From contig JBMOOM010000053.1 in the NCBI GenBank assembly GCA_049323275.1, positions 26,205 to 90,204 of the forward strand: a stretch of 64,000 nt of DNA, written 5' to 3'. The notes below the pieces were generated by a model, which was not told the origin of the DNA, did no database searches, and worked only from the letters and a program-made list of their open reading frames with translations. How positions within the stretch are numbered: position 1 is the first letter of the stretch; each line of letters starts with the position of its first letter. The translations under genes and the position numbers were made by a program. This document shows, piece by piece, positions 32,710-41,273 of this stretch. This DNA comes from Taklimakanibacter sp049323275 (GTDB lineage: Bacteria > Pseudomonadota > Alphaproteobacteria > Rhizobiales > Aestuariivirgaceae).

Positions 32710-32804
32710 ATGTGCACAACGATGACTTATCGCAGTGCCCTTTGTTATTATTTCGCCCAAATTACATCCTCTCTTGCAGTCTGTCCAGATAAGATGTATA
32801 CAAC
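32710..32804. promoter_or_regulatory. Twin ATGTRYACAAC sites, candidate GntR operators
   Basis: ATGTGCACAAC (32710-32720) lies just upstream of the eutB start, and ATGTATACAAC (32794-32804) 56 bases upstream of ehuB. Their palindromic cores, TGTGCACA and TGTATACA, resemble the TTGTATACAA-type sites of FCD-class GntR regulators. Their centres are 84 bases apart, a whole number of helical turns, so a looped repression complex by the GntR protein at 35952 is possible. Confidence 0.5.
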
Positions 32805-32859
32805 AAGAAGACCCGGCGACGAGACCGGGCAGGAAACGCGACAATTCCGGGAGATATGC

Positions 32860-33729
32860 ATGTCCAAGATGATCACGCGCCGCCGCCTGCTCATGGGAAC
32901 GGCCGGCCTCACCTTTGCCGCCACGACCTTTTCTTTCATGTCCATGGCCCATGCCGAGACGACGCTCGAGCGCGCCAAGGCTCAAGGCTTCATCCGCATC
33001 GGCTTCGCCAATGAGGCGCCCTTCGGCTTCGCGACGCCGGACGGCAAGCTCACCGGCGAGGCGCCGGAAGTCGCCAAGGCGGTGCTCGCCAAGATGGGTA
33101 TCGCCCAGGTCGACGGCGTGCTCACCGAATTCGGCTCGCTCATTCCTGGCCTCAAGGCCGGCCGCTTCGACATCATCGCCGCCGGCATGTTCATCAATCC
33201 GAAGCGCTGCGCCGAGATCGCCTTCTCGGAGCCCTCCTACGGCATCGGCCAGGCCATGCTGGTGAAGAAGGGCAATCCCAAGGGGATCAAGGATTATACG
33301 AGCTTCAAGGACAACGCCGCCCTCAAGCTGGCGGTGATGGCCGGCGCCGTCGAAGTCGGCTACGCCAAGGACGCCGGCGTGCCGCAGGAGCAGCTGGTCG
33401 TTCTTCCCGATCAGTCGAGCCTCGTTGCCGCCGTGCAGTCGGACCGCGCCGACGGCGCCGCCCTGACCGCGCTTTCCATCGCCGACATGGCGAAGAAGGG
33501 TGAAGGCGTCGAATCGACGACGCCCTTCGGCGAAGTCGCCGGCAAATCGGTCAAGGGTCATGGCGCCTTCGGCTTCCGCAAGGACGACACCGACCTCATC
33601 GAAGCCTTCAACAAGGAACTGAAGGCATTCCTCGGCACGCCGGAGCACATCGCGCTGGTGACGCCCTTCGGCTTCGGCAAGGACTACCTGCCGAACAAGA
33701 CGATGGAACAGCTCTGCAAGGGTGAATAG
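32860..33729 (+). CDS. ehuB: Ectoine/hydroxyectoine ABC transporter solute-binding protein
   Basis: A 289-residue family 3 (amino-acid type) periplasmic binding protein. The start at ATG 32860 gives an Arg-rich signal (ITRRRLLMGTAGLTF) with cleavage after about residue 32 (AHA-ET). The mature start with FIRIGFANEAPFGFATPDG and the later SLIPGLKAGRFD is the EhuB pattern. It binds ectoine or hydroxyectoine for the EhuCDA importer that follows. Position next to eutBCD strengthens the substrate call. Confidence 0.85.
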   Translation: MSKMITRRRLLMGTAGLTFAATTFSFMSMAHAETTLERAKAQGFIRIGFANEAPFGFATPDGKLTGEAPEVAKAVLAKMGIAQVDGVLTEFGSLIPGLKAGRFDIIAAGMFINPKRCAEIAFSEPSYGIGQAMLVKKGNPKGIKDYTSFKDNAALKLAVMAGAVEVGYAKDAGVPQEQLVVLPDQSSLVAAVQSDRADGAALTALSIADMAKKGEGVESTTPFGEVAGKSVKGHGAFGFRKDDTDLIEAFNKELKAFLGTPEHIALVTPFGFGKDYLPNKTMEQLCKGE

Positions 33730-33794
33730 TCTTCCTATTGGAGAGCGCTCATTGAGCGCTCTCTGACCGGAACTCATCGGGGAGAAGCAAACGC

Positions 33795-34523
33795 ATGGGC
33801 ATTCGCACGCTCATCGTCATGCTGGTGGCGTCCATTCTGCTGATCGCCTATCTGGCGACCCGCGACACCTACAGCCTGTTTCTCCCCGGCCTTCTCCAGG
33901 GCGCGGTGCTGACCGCGGAGATCACGGTGCTCGGCTGCCTTCTCGCCGTCGCCATGGCGGTCCTCTCGGCGCTCGGCAAGCTCTATGGGCCCGCCCCTCT
34001 GCGCTGGCTCGCCAACATCTATATCGAGATCTTCCGCGGCACCTCGGCGCTGGTGCAGCTCTTCTGGCTGTTTTTCGTCCTGCCGCAATTCGGTGTCAGC
34101 CTCGAGCCCTTCACCGTCGCGGTGCTGGGACTCGGCCTCAATATCGGGGCCTATGGCGCCGAATGCGTGCGGGGCGCCATCCAGTCGGTGGCGCGCGGCC
34201 AGTGGGAAGCGGCGACCGCCCTCAACATGACGCGCATCCAGATGCTGCGCCGGATCATCCTGCCGCAGGCCTTCATCGCCATGATCCCGCCCTGGGGCAA
34301 CCTCTTCATCGAGCTCCTGAAATCGACCGCCCTCGTCTCGCTCATCACTTTGTCCGATCTTGCTTTCAAGGCACAGCAGATGAACCAGACGACGATGAAG
34401 ACGATCCCCATCTTCACGCTCGTCCTGCTCATCTATCTCGTCCTGTCGCTTCTCATCACCATCGGCATGCGACTCCTCGAGCAGCGCGCAGCAAAGGGCC
34501 TCGTCCGCGGGAGGACTGCCTGA
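33795..34523 (+). CDS. ehuC: Ectoine/hydroxyectoine ABC transporter permease EhuC
   Basis: A 242-residue amino-acid-type permease with about five transmembrane segments. It carries the family signature around residues 75-95 (IYIEIFRGTSALVQLFWLFF) and an EAA loop (GQWEAATALNMTRIQMLRRI, about 136-155). Its stop overlaps the ehuD start by ATGA-type coupling. It pairs with EhuD in the inner membrane. Confidence 0.87.
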   Translation: MGIRTLIVMLVASILLIAYLATRDTYSLFLPGLLQGAVLTAEITVLGCLLAVAMAVLSALGKLYGPAPLRWLANIYIEIFRGTSALVQLFWLFFVLPQFGVSLEPFTVAVLGLGLNIGAYGAECVRGAIQSVARGQWEAATALNMTRIQMLRRIILPQAFIAMIPPWGNLFIELLKSTALVSLITLSDLAFKAQQMNQTTMKTIPIFTLVLLIYLVLSLLITIGMRLLEQRAAKGLVRGRTA

Positions 34524-35179
34524 TGTGGGACTGGGCCTTCACCTTCGAGATTCTCCCCGTTCTCGCCAAGGCGGCGGTGATCTCCATCGAGGCGACGCTC
34601 CTGGGCTTCGTGCTCGCCGCGACGCTCGGCCTCGTCCTCGCTCTGCTGCGCATCGCCTTTCCCTGGACGGCCTGGCCGGTCTCGGTCCTGGTCGAGCTCA
34701 TCCGCTCGACGCCGCTCCTCATCCAGATCTTCTTTCTCTATTTCGTCTTTCCGTCCTTCGGCGTGACGCTCGACGCCTTCACCGCCGGTGTCCTGGCGCT
34801 CGGCATCCACTATGCCGCCTATTGCTCCGAGGTCTATCGCGCCGGCTTCGACAACGTCCCACGCGGCCAGTGGGAGGCCTCCATTGCGCTCAATCTCAGC
34901 CCCTGGACGACCTTCCGCGACATCATCATCCCGCAGGCCATTCCACCCATCGTGCCGGCGCTCGGCAATTATCTGGTGGCGCTCTTCAAGGAGACGCCGC
35001 TGCTCTCGGCCATCGCCGTGCTCGAGCTGATGCAGACCGCCAAGATCATCGGCTCGGAAACCTTCCGCTATACCGAGCCCATCACGCTGGTCGGCCTGTT
35101 CTTCCTGGCGATGAGCCTCGTCTCCGCCGCCTTCATCCGTTCAGCCGAACGCCTGCTCAACCGGAGACCTGCCCGATGA
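34523..35179 (+). CDS. ehuD: Ectoine/hydroxyectoine ABC transporter permease EhuD
   Basis: A 218-residue permease of the amino-acid polar class with about five membrane helices. RSTPLLIQIFFLYFVFP is the conserved His/Gln-type permease signature (about residues 62-78), and RGQWEASIALNLSPW the EAA loop. The start ATG 34523 overlaps the ehuC stop. It belongs to the ehuBCDA operon, and its stop overlaps the ehuA start. Confidence 0.87.
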   Translation: MWDWAFTFEILPVLAKAAVISIEATLLGFVLAATLGLVLALLRIAFPWTAWPVSVLVELIRSTPLLIQIFFLYFVFPSFGVTLDAFTAGVLALGIHYAAYCSEVYRAGFDNVPRGQWEASIALNLSPWTTFRDIIIPQAIPPIVPALGNYLVALFKETPLLSAIAVLELMQTAKIIGSETFRYTEPITLVGLFFLAMSLVSAAFIRSAERLLNRRPAR

Positions 35180-35955
35180 CAGATCGACCGATGGTTCGTT
35201 TCGACAAGGTCTCGAAGCGCTACGGCCCGCTGACCGTGCTCGATTCGCTCGAGCTCGACATCGCCAGGAACGAGAAGGTCGCCATCATCGGCCCATCGGG
35301 CTCCGGCAAAACCACCGTGCTGCGCATGCTGATGACGCTCGAGAGCATCGATGACGGCGTGATCTGGGTCGAGGGCGAGCCGCTTACCCATATGGAGCGC
35401 AACGGCAAGCTCGTCCCGGCCGACCGCGCCCATATCCGCAAGATCCGCGCCAAGATCGGCATGGTGTTCCAGTCCTTCAATCTCTTTCCGCATATGACGG
35501 CGATGGCCAACTGCATCGAGGCGCCGATCACCGTCCTCGGCATGAACCGGAAGGAGGCCGAGGAGCGCGCCGCCGGCCTGCTCGACATGGTGGGGCTTGG
35601 CCAGAAGAAGGAGCATTATCCCTCCCAGCTGTCGGGCGGCCAGCAGCAGCGTGTCGCCATCGCCCGGGCCCTTGCCATGCGCCCGAAAATCATGCTGTTT
35701 GACGAGGTGACCTCCGCATTGGACCCGGAGCTCGTCGGAGAGGTGCTTCAGGTGATCCGCAGGCTGGGAAGTGAGCATGACCTGACCATGCTGATGGTGA
35801 CCCATCAGATGGGCTTCGCCAAGGAATTCGCCGACCGCGTCTGCTTCTTCTATCAGGGCAAGATCTGCGAGCAGGGCCCGCCCAAGGCCTTCTTCGGCAA
35901 CCCGCAGAATGAGCGCACAAAACAGTTCCTGCACGCGGTCCTGGAGGCCGGATGA
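35176..35955 (+). CDS. ehuA: Ectoine/hydroxyectoine ABC transporter ATP-binding protein EhuA
   Basis: A 259-residue ATPase. Walker A GPSGSGKT is near residue 38, and the Q-loop VFQSFNLFPHMTA and signature LSGGQQQR follow. Walker B is IMLFDEVTSALDPE, the usual amino-acid-importer form. The insertion between Walker A and the Q-loop (about 25 residues with EPLTHMERNGKL) is a feature of EhuA-like proteins. ATG 35176 overlaps the ehuD stop. Its own stop overlaps the GntR gene start. Confidence 0.88.
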   Translation: MTDRPMVRFDKVSKRYGPLTVLDSLELDIARNEKVAIIGPSGSGKTTVLRMLMTLESIDDGVIWVEGEPLTHMERNGKLVPADRAHIRKIRAKIGMVFQSFNLFPHMTAMANCIEAPITVLGMNRKEAEERAAGLLDMVGLGQKKEHYPSQLSGGQQQRVAIARALAMRPKIMLFDEVTSALDPELVGEVLQVIRRLGSEHDLTMLMVTHQMGFAKEFADRVCFFYQGKICEQGPPKAFFGNPQNERTKQFLHAVLEAG

Positions 35956-36644
35956 GCGTATCCGCCGACAATGACGACAAGCCGCTGACGCTGGCGCGCG
36001 AGCGCTTCGAGCGCATCTACAATACGATCCGCGACCGCATCTGCCTGATCGAATATGAGCCGGGCGCCCGTCTCGCCGAGGAGGAGCTGGCGCGTGAATT
36101 CGGCGTCTCGCGCACGCCGTTGCGCCGGGTGTTGACGCGTCTCGAAGGCGAAGGCCTGCTCGAAAGCCGCCATGGCGTCGGCACTTTCGTCATCGATGTC
36201 GATCTCGACGCCCTGCTGCCCGTCTATCGCCTGCGCATGGAGCTCGCCGCCCTGATGGGCAAGCTCGATCCGATCCCGCGCACGCCCGCGGACCTGGCGC
36301 GGGTACGCGCCTTGCTCGGCCGCTGCGACGAGCTCATTCAGGCGCCCGATCCCAAGGCCTATGCCAGACTCAACATGGACTTCTTCCACGAGCTGGCGGC
36401 GATGATCGGCAATCAGCCTTTGCGCGAGATATCGGAACGCCTCTATTTCCTCACCAATCGCGTCTGGCTCAGATCGGCGCCTTTGCTCGACCTGAAAGAC
36501 GAAGTCGCCGTCTTCCGCCGCGAAGTGGCCGACATCCTCGCGGCCATGGAGCTCAGTGACTGGGAAAGCGTCGGCTATATCAGACGCAGCCACATCGCCA
36601 TGTGGGTCCGACGCATGCAGCAGCATCAGGAAGCGGGAAAATAG
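35952..36644 (+). CDS. GntR-family (FCD) regulator of the ectoine-type locus
   Basis: A 230-residue regulator. The N-terminal winged helix (residues 15-80, with AEEELAREFGVSRTPLRRVL) is followed by an all-helical FCD effector domain. It is translated from an ATGA overlap with ehuA, so it is part of the operon. Most ectoine clusters use the MocR-type EnuR, so a GntR-FCD protein here is a variation. It probably binds the ATGTRYACAAC pair between eutB and ehuB. Confidence 0.85.
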   Translation: MSVSADNDDKPLTLARERFERIYNTIRDRICLIEYEPGARLAEEELAREFGVSRTPLRRVLTRLEGEGLLESRHGVGTFVIDVDLDALLPVYRLRMELAALMGKLDPIPRTPADLARVRALLGRCDELIQAPDPKAYARLNMDFFHELAAMIGNQPLREISERLYFLTNRVWLRSAPLLDLKDEVAVFRREVADILAAMELSDWESVGYIRRSHIAMWVRRMQQHQEAGK

Positions 36645-36694
36645 AGCCCCACCCGGCGTGCTCCGCTCATCGCGAAGCGCCGGATGGGACCCTC

Positions 36695-37441
36695 TCACCT
36701 CCCCGTGAGATGACAGCCGGCCTTGCGCAGGCCGGCGAGATATTCATCGATCAATTGCCGGTAGCGCACCGGGCCGAAGCTCGGGAAATGACCGCCATGC
36801 ACGATGCTCACCGGCAGTGACCGGATGCGCTCGAAGGTCGACTGATAATCCCGCTGGTCGGAATGATAGGCGTCATCGATCAGCGGGCCGTCATAGACGA
36901 CATCGCCCGACAGGAAGATGCCGGTCTTGCGCTCGAAGAGTCCGATGCCGCCTGGTGAATGACCGGGTGTATGAACGACTTCGAAAGTACGATCGCCCAG
37001 ATCGATGATGTCGCCGCCATGCAGGATTCGTTCCGCCGGCGCCGGCTGGATGCGATAGGCTTCCGTCTTCCAGCCTTGCGGCGGCCGATCGAACATCTCT
37101 TCCGTCGCGTATCGGTCGGCGCAGGTCAGATCGTTGCGTGGATCGGCGAGGATGGCGGCTTCCGCCTCGTGCACCGCCCGGTCGGCGAATTCGTGATGGC
37201 AGCCGATATGATCGAAATGCGTATGACTCGCGACGCACCGCAGCGGCCGCTCGCGCATCAGCGCCACATGCTGGCGCAGGCTGAAATGACCGAGCCCGGT
37301 ATCGAACAGCAGATCGCGGTCGCGGCCGCGCACATGCCACATATTGCAGCGATAGAAGGGCTTGATCCATGGCTCATGGATGAGCGTCACGTCATCGGCG
37401 AGACGGATCGTCTCATACCAGTCGGCGGCGGAAACCATCAT
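36695..37441 (-). CDS. MBL-fold metallohydrolase
   Basis: A 248-residue metallo-beta-lactamase-fold protein. SHTHFDHIG (about residues 72-80) supplies the HxHxDH metal motif. HTPGHSPGG (about 157-165) gives the third His and the SGD motif a bridging Asp. It starts in an ATGA overlap with the polyamine-type ATPase gene, so it is the last gene of that operon. It may hydrolyse an ester, lactone or thioester related to the imported compound. The substrate is unknown. Confidence 0.8.
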   Translation of the reverse strand: MMVSAADWYETIRLADDVTLIHEPWIKPFYRCNMWHVRGRDRDLLFDTGLGHFSLRQHVALMRERPLRCVASHTHFDHIGCHHEFADRAVHEAEAAILADPRNDLTCADRYATEEMFDRPPQGWKTEAYRIQPAPAERILHGGDIIDLGDRTFEVVHTPGHSPGGIGLFERKTGIFLSGDVVYDGPLIDDAYHSDQRDYQSTFERIRSLPVSIVHGGHFPSFGPVRYRQLIDEYLAGLRKAGCHLTGR

Positions 37442-38484
37442 CGCGTCAGCACCAGCACATGTTTGGGGTCGCAGGCAAGCTGCACCTTGTCACCCGGCTG
37501 CACCGGGGCGTCGGCGGGAAAGCGCGCCAGCAATGTCAGAGCCTCGTCCTTGCCGAGGCTGGCGGTGATCCGCTTGAAGCTGCCCTGGAACACGACATCG
37601 ATGATGCGCGCCTCGCCGAGCGGCAGGAGCTGCTTCTGGTCGACGACGATATGCTCGGGCCTGAGCGCCAGCGCGATCTCGCTGCCAGGCGCCGCGTCGG
37701 TCGCGAGCTTCCAGCGGCCGAAAGCGGTCTCGATCTCGCCGGCGCCCACGACACGTCCGGGAAAGATCGTGCTTTCGCCCATGAAGGTGGCGCTGAAGCG
37801 GCTCGCCGGCTTGGAATAGACGCGCTCCGCCGGTCCCTCATCCTCGATGCGCCCATGATTCATGACGACGCAGTGATCGGCGAGCGCCATCGCCTCTTCC
37901 TGGTCATGCGTCACATGAACGAAGGCGGTGCCGACCCGCTTCTGGATAGCCTTGAGCTCTTCCTGCATCTGCCGGCGGAGCTTGAGGTCGAGCGCGCCCA
38001 GGGGCTCGTCGAGCAGCAGCACCGATGGCTCGACCACCAAGGCGCGGGCGAGCGCCACGCGCTGGCGCTGGCCGCCCGAAAGCTGATGCGGCTTCTTGCC
38101 GAAGGCCTCCGGCAGGCCGACGAGCTTCAGCACTTCCTGCGCGCGCTTGTGGCGTTCCGCCAACGCGACGCCGCGCATGCGCAGGCCGAAACCGACATTG
38201 GCGCCGACCGTCATATGCGGAAACAGCGCATAATCCTGGAACACCGTCGTGGTCGGCCGCTTCGCCGGCGGCATGCCGGTGCAGTCGCGGCCTTCGATCA
38301 GCACCTGGCCCGAGGTCGGCACCAGGAAGCCGCCGAGGATCGACAGCAACGTCGTCTTGCCGGAGCCGGACGGGCCGATCAGCACCGTGTAGCTCCGCGG
38401 TGCGATGTCGAGCGAGACATCGTCGAGAGCGCGCATGGCGCCGAAGGTCTGTGAAACGGATTTGACCTGGACCAGGGGCGTCAT
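37438..38484 (-). CDS. Spermidine/putrescine-type ABC transporter ATP-binding protein
   Basis: A 348-residue PotA-type ATPase. Walker A GPSGSGKTT is near residue 38, signature LSGGQRQR about 138, and Walker B LLLDEPLGALD about 158. The C-terminal 110 residues form a TOBE regulatory domain. It overlaps the upstream permease by ATGA and the downstream MBL gene likewise. It energises the importer for polyamines or a related cationic compound. The annotation to family is firm, substrate not. Confidence 0.88.
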   Translation of the reverse strand: MTPLVQVKSVSQTFGAMRALDDVSLDIAPRSYTVLIGPSGSGKTTLLSILGGFLVPTSGQVLIEGRDCTGMPPAKRPTTTVFQDYALFPHMTVGANVGFGLRMRGVALAERHKRAQEVLKLVGLPEAFGKKPHQLSGGQRQRVALARALVVEPSVLLLDEPLGALDLKLRRQMQEELKAIQKRVGTAFVHVTHDQEEAMALADHCVVMNHGRIEDEGPAERVYSKPASRFSATFMGESTIFPGRVVGAGEIETAFGRWKLATDAAPGSEIALALRPEHIVVDQKQLLPLGEARIIDVVFQGSFKRITASLGKDEALTLLARFPADAPVQPGDKVQLACDPKHVLVLTR

Positions 38485-39263
38485 GATCTGGATTTCCGGA
38501 AGAAGACGAGTTCGAACAGAAGCACGAAGGCGATCGACACCAGGAAGACGAGCGAGCCGACGGCATTGGTCTTAGGGTTCAGGCCGGAGCGCAGCAAGTT
38601 CCAGATCTCGACCGGCAAGGTGGTGTCGAAACGGGTGAGCAGGAAGGAGATGACGAACTCGTCCCACGAGAAGGTCATCGACAGGAAGAAGCTCGCGAAC
38701 AGCGCCGGCCACAGGATCGGCGCCGTGACCAGCGTCAGCACCTGCCACTCCCGGGCGCCGAGATCGCGCGCGGCACGCTCGATATTGGCCTGATGCTCGC
38801 CCATCTGGCTGTAAAGAATGGCGAAGCACAGCGGCAGGTTGATCACCACATGGCCGATGCCGGCGGCGCTGAGCGACTTGGGGAACCCGATAGTGTTGAA
38901 GAGGACGAGAAGCCCCATGCCGATGATGAGATAGCTCACCGTCAGCGGCAGAGTGATGAAGCCGCGCAGAAGCGCCGAGGCCGGCAGCCAGAAGCGTGCG
39001 AAGCCCCAGGCGGCGAGGAAACCCAGGAGCGTCGCCAGCGCCGAGGAGATCACCGCGACGAACAGAGAGTTGACGAGCGCCGAGGTGAGGCGCGCATCGG
39101 AGAGAACGGCCTGATACCAGCGCAGCGACGGGCCGCTGAAGGGCGGGATCGGGAAGGACGTCGCCTGGAAGGAGAACAGGACGAGCGTCACCACCGGCAG
39201 GAAGATGAAGCCGTAGATCAAGACGGCATAGAGGACGGTGGCAAGGCGGATCGCGGCGCGCAT
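38481..39263 (-). CDS. Spermidine/putrescine-type ABC transporter permease (PotC-like)
   Basis: A 260-residue permease with six transmembrane segments. It carries the EAA-type loop RAARDLGAREWQVLTLVTAP about residue 165. It starts 1 base before the upstream permease stop and overlaps the ATPase gene. It pairs with the 280-residue permease to form the translocation pore. Confidence 0.88.
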   Translation of the reverse strand: MRAAIRLATVLYAVLIYGFIFLPVVTLVLFSFQATSFPIPPFSGPSLRWYQAVLSDARLTSALVNSLFVAVISSALATLLGFLAAWGFARFWLPASALLRGFITLPLTVSYLIIGMGLLVLFNTIGFPKSLSAAGIGHVVINLPLCFAILYSQMGEHQANIERAARDLGAREWQVLTLVTAPILWPALFASFFLSMTFSWDEFVISFLLTRFDTTLPVEIWNLLRSGLNPKTNAVGSLVFLVSIAFVLLFELVFFRKSRS

Positions 39264-39264
39264 G

Positions 39265-40107
39265 TCAGGTCCGCTCGATCTTGAGCCAGCGGGCGCAGAG
39301 CAGATAGGCGACGGTCACCACCGCCATCAGCAGAATGGAGAGCGCGGAGGCGAGCGGAAAGTCGCCGCGCCGGCCGATCTGCAGCATGATGAGCTGCGGC
39401 ATCAGCAGCTCATTATTGCCGCCGAGGATCTGCGGGGTGATGTAGTCCCCGGTCGCCAGCACGAAAGTCAGAAAGGCGCCGACCATGATGCCGGGCAGCG
39501 TCAAAGGCAGGACCACATGCAGGAAGGTGCGCACCGGCCCGGCGCCCAGATCGGCGGCGGCCTTGCGGTAGCTAGGGCTCAGTTGCTTGAGATTGGCGAA
39601 GATCGTCAGCGTCAGCAGCATGACGAAGAAATGCACGAAGCCGGTGACGGTGGCGAAGCGTGTATTGGCGAGCTGGATAGGCTCGCCGATGAGCCCCAGC
39701 CCGACCAGCGTGTTGTTGACGACGCCCTTTTCGGCAAGCACCAGAAGCCAGCTGTAGGAGCGCACGACATAGGAGGTCCAGAAGGGCAGAACCGCAAGGA
39801 TGAGCGCCAGCCTCTGCCAGCGCTCAGGGATCTGCTCGGCCAGGATCCAGGCGAAGGGATAGGCCAGCAGGATCGAGATCACCGTGACGATCGCCGTAAC
39901 TTCCAGCGAATTGAACAGCGCCCGGTAGTAGCTCGGATCGGTGAAGAACTGCTGGTAGTTGGCGAGCGAGACGCCGCCGCCCTTCACCGTGACGCTCACC
40001 AGCGCCATGGCGATGAAGGGCGCGGCGAAGAAGGCCAGCGTCCACAGGAGCGCCGGGCTCACCGCCGCCCAGGGCACGGCATCGTTGGCACTTGCGCCTC
40101 GTGGCAT
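39265..40107 (-). CDS. Spermidine/putrescine-type ABC transporter permease (PotB-like)
   Basis: A 280-residue permease. The first membrane segment is near residue 15-35, and the EAA loop (KAAADLGAGPVRTFLHVVLP) about 185-205. Gene order solute-binding protein, PotB, PotC, PotA is typical for the 2-aminoethylphosphonate/spermidine class. The start ATG 40107 is 3 bases from the solute-binding protein stop. Confidence 0.88.
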   Translation of the reverse strand: MPRGASANDAVPWAAVSPALLWTLAFFAAPFIAMALVSVTVKGGGVSLANYQQFFTDPSYYRALFNSLEVTAIVTVISILLAYPFAWILAEQIPERWQRLALILAVLPFWTSYVVRSYSWLLVLAEKGVVNNTLVGLGLIGEPIQLANTRFATVTGFVHFFVMLLTLTIFANLKQLSPSYRKAAADLGAGPVRTFLHVVLPLTLPGIMVGAFLTFVLATGDYITPQILGGNNELLMPQLIMLQIGRRGDFPLASALSILLMAVVTVAYLLCARWLKIERT

Positions 40108-40110
40108 CGA

Positions 40111-41184
40111 TTACTGCGCCTGCAGCATCCCGGTCCACACATCCTGCATCTGCTTGTCGAGCTTCTCGTCGGGCGCCGGATAGAGCTGGGCGCGGGCGAG
40201 GAAGTCGGGCTGCTCGTCGAAGCGCAGCACCTTCTTCTGCTCGTCGGTGAGCGCCGCCTTCTGGTTCGACGGCATGCCCCAATAGCAGGACGAGGTGGCG
40301 AGGCGCGCCTGGCCTTCCGGGCTCAGCACATATTGGATGAATTTGAGCGCCGCATCCTTCTTCTGGCTCGCCGCCAGCATGGCGAGCGACTGCGACCAGA
40401 GAATGCCGCCTTCCTTCGGAATCGAGAAATCGAGCGCCGGATTCTCCTTGGCGAGGCCGGCCGTCACCCATTCGCCGCCGCCGACCAGGATGTCGACCTC
40501 GCCGGTGGCGAGCGCCGTCTGGCTGGCGGTCACCTCACCGACGAGCTTGGCATTGGCCTTCATCTTGAGCAGCACGTCCTTGATGGCCGGCAGGTCGGCC
40601 TCGGTGAGCTCGGCCGTCTTCTTCCCGGCGGCCAGCGCCGCCATGCCCATGACCGGCAGATAGTAATCATAAATGGCGATGCGGCCCTTGTATTTGTCGC
40701 TCACCAGCGACTGCAGGGTCTGCATGTCGGTGACATCGACCTTGTCCTTGTTGAAGCCGATCGTGTTGTAGCCGAATTTCTCGGTGATGCCGTAACGCTT
40801 GCCGTCGAGCTTGGTGAAGGCGTCGAGCACCACTTGCGGATAGAGATCGCCGAAGGGCAGCTTGTCCTCGGGCAGCGGCTCGAACAGCCCCTTCTCGACG
40901 CCGCGGCGCACATCGATGGAATCGATCACCATCACGTCCCAGTCGCCGGGCTGCGACTGGTCGAGCAGCGCCATGCCGGCGCCGGTGCCTTCGAATTCCT
41001 TCACATTGACCTTGATGCCGGTCGCATCCTCGAAGGGTTTCAGGAATTCGGGCGCCGAATGATCGCACCAGACCAGCGCATTGATCTCCTCCGCCAGCGC
41101 GGGCGACAGGCCGAGCGCCACGAGAGCGGTCGCCGAAAGGGCCAGTTTGCGGAAAGCGTTCTTGAAACGCGACAGAGTTTTCAT
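40111..41184 (-). CDS. Spermidine/putrescine-type ABC transporter solute-binding protein
   Basis: A 357-residue periplasmic binding protein of the PotD/PotF (SBP_bac_8) class. A signal peptide runs to about residue 31 (LSPALA-EE). The mature N-terminus EINALVWCDHSAPEFLKPFE with a Trp-Cys-Asp is typical of polyamine and related binders. It is first in the operon, and the TetR-type regulator is divergent 89 bases away. The ligand may be a polyamine, an opine or an aminophosphonate. Confidence 0.85.
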   Translation of the reverse strand: MKTLSRFKNAFRKLALSATALVALGLSPALAEEINALVWCDHSAPEFLKPFEDATGIKVNVKEFEGTGAGMALLDQSQPGDWDVMVIDSIDVRRGVEKGLFEPLPEDKLPFGDLYPQVVLDAFTKLDGKRYGITEKFGYNTIGFNKDKVDVTDMQTLQSLVSDKYKGRIAIYDYYLPVMGMAALAAGKKTAELTEADLPAIKDVLLKMKANAKLVGEVTASQTALATGEVDILVGGGEWVTAGLAKENPALDFSIPKEGGILWSQSLAMLAASQKKDAALKFIQYVLSPEGQARLATSSCYWGMPSNQKAALTDEQKKVLRFDEQPDFLARAQLYPAPDEKLDKQMQDVWTGMLQAQ

Positions 41185-41236
41185 GTCTGCTCCTCCCAGA
41201 ATTTCTGTTATGAGGCAAAAATTGAACGATTTCTAA

Positions 41237-41249
41237 AATTGAGTCAATT
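41237..41249. promoter_or_regulatory. Candidate TetR operator palindrome
   Basis: AATTGA-G-TCAATT is a perfect 13-bp palindrome in the 89-base divergent promoter between the polyamine-type operon and the TetR gene. The surrounding sequence is AT-rich, as expected for a promoter. The site is short and by itself weak. Confidence 0.4.
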
Positions 41250-41273
41250 CCAAAAATATGCCAGAATGAGCCC

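Noticed and set aside
31702..33777. 691-residue frame that fuses eutB with about 360 upstream residues
   Set aside because: The upstream part is antisense to ehuB and has His/Arg/Gly-rich shadow composition. EutB starts cleanly at 32697.
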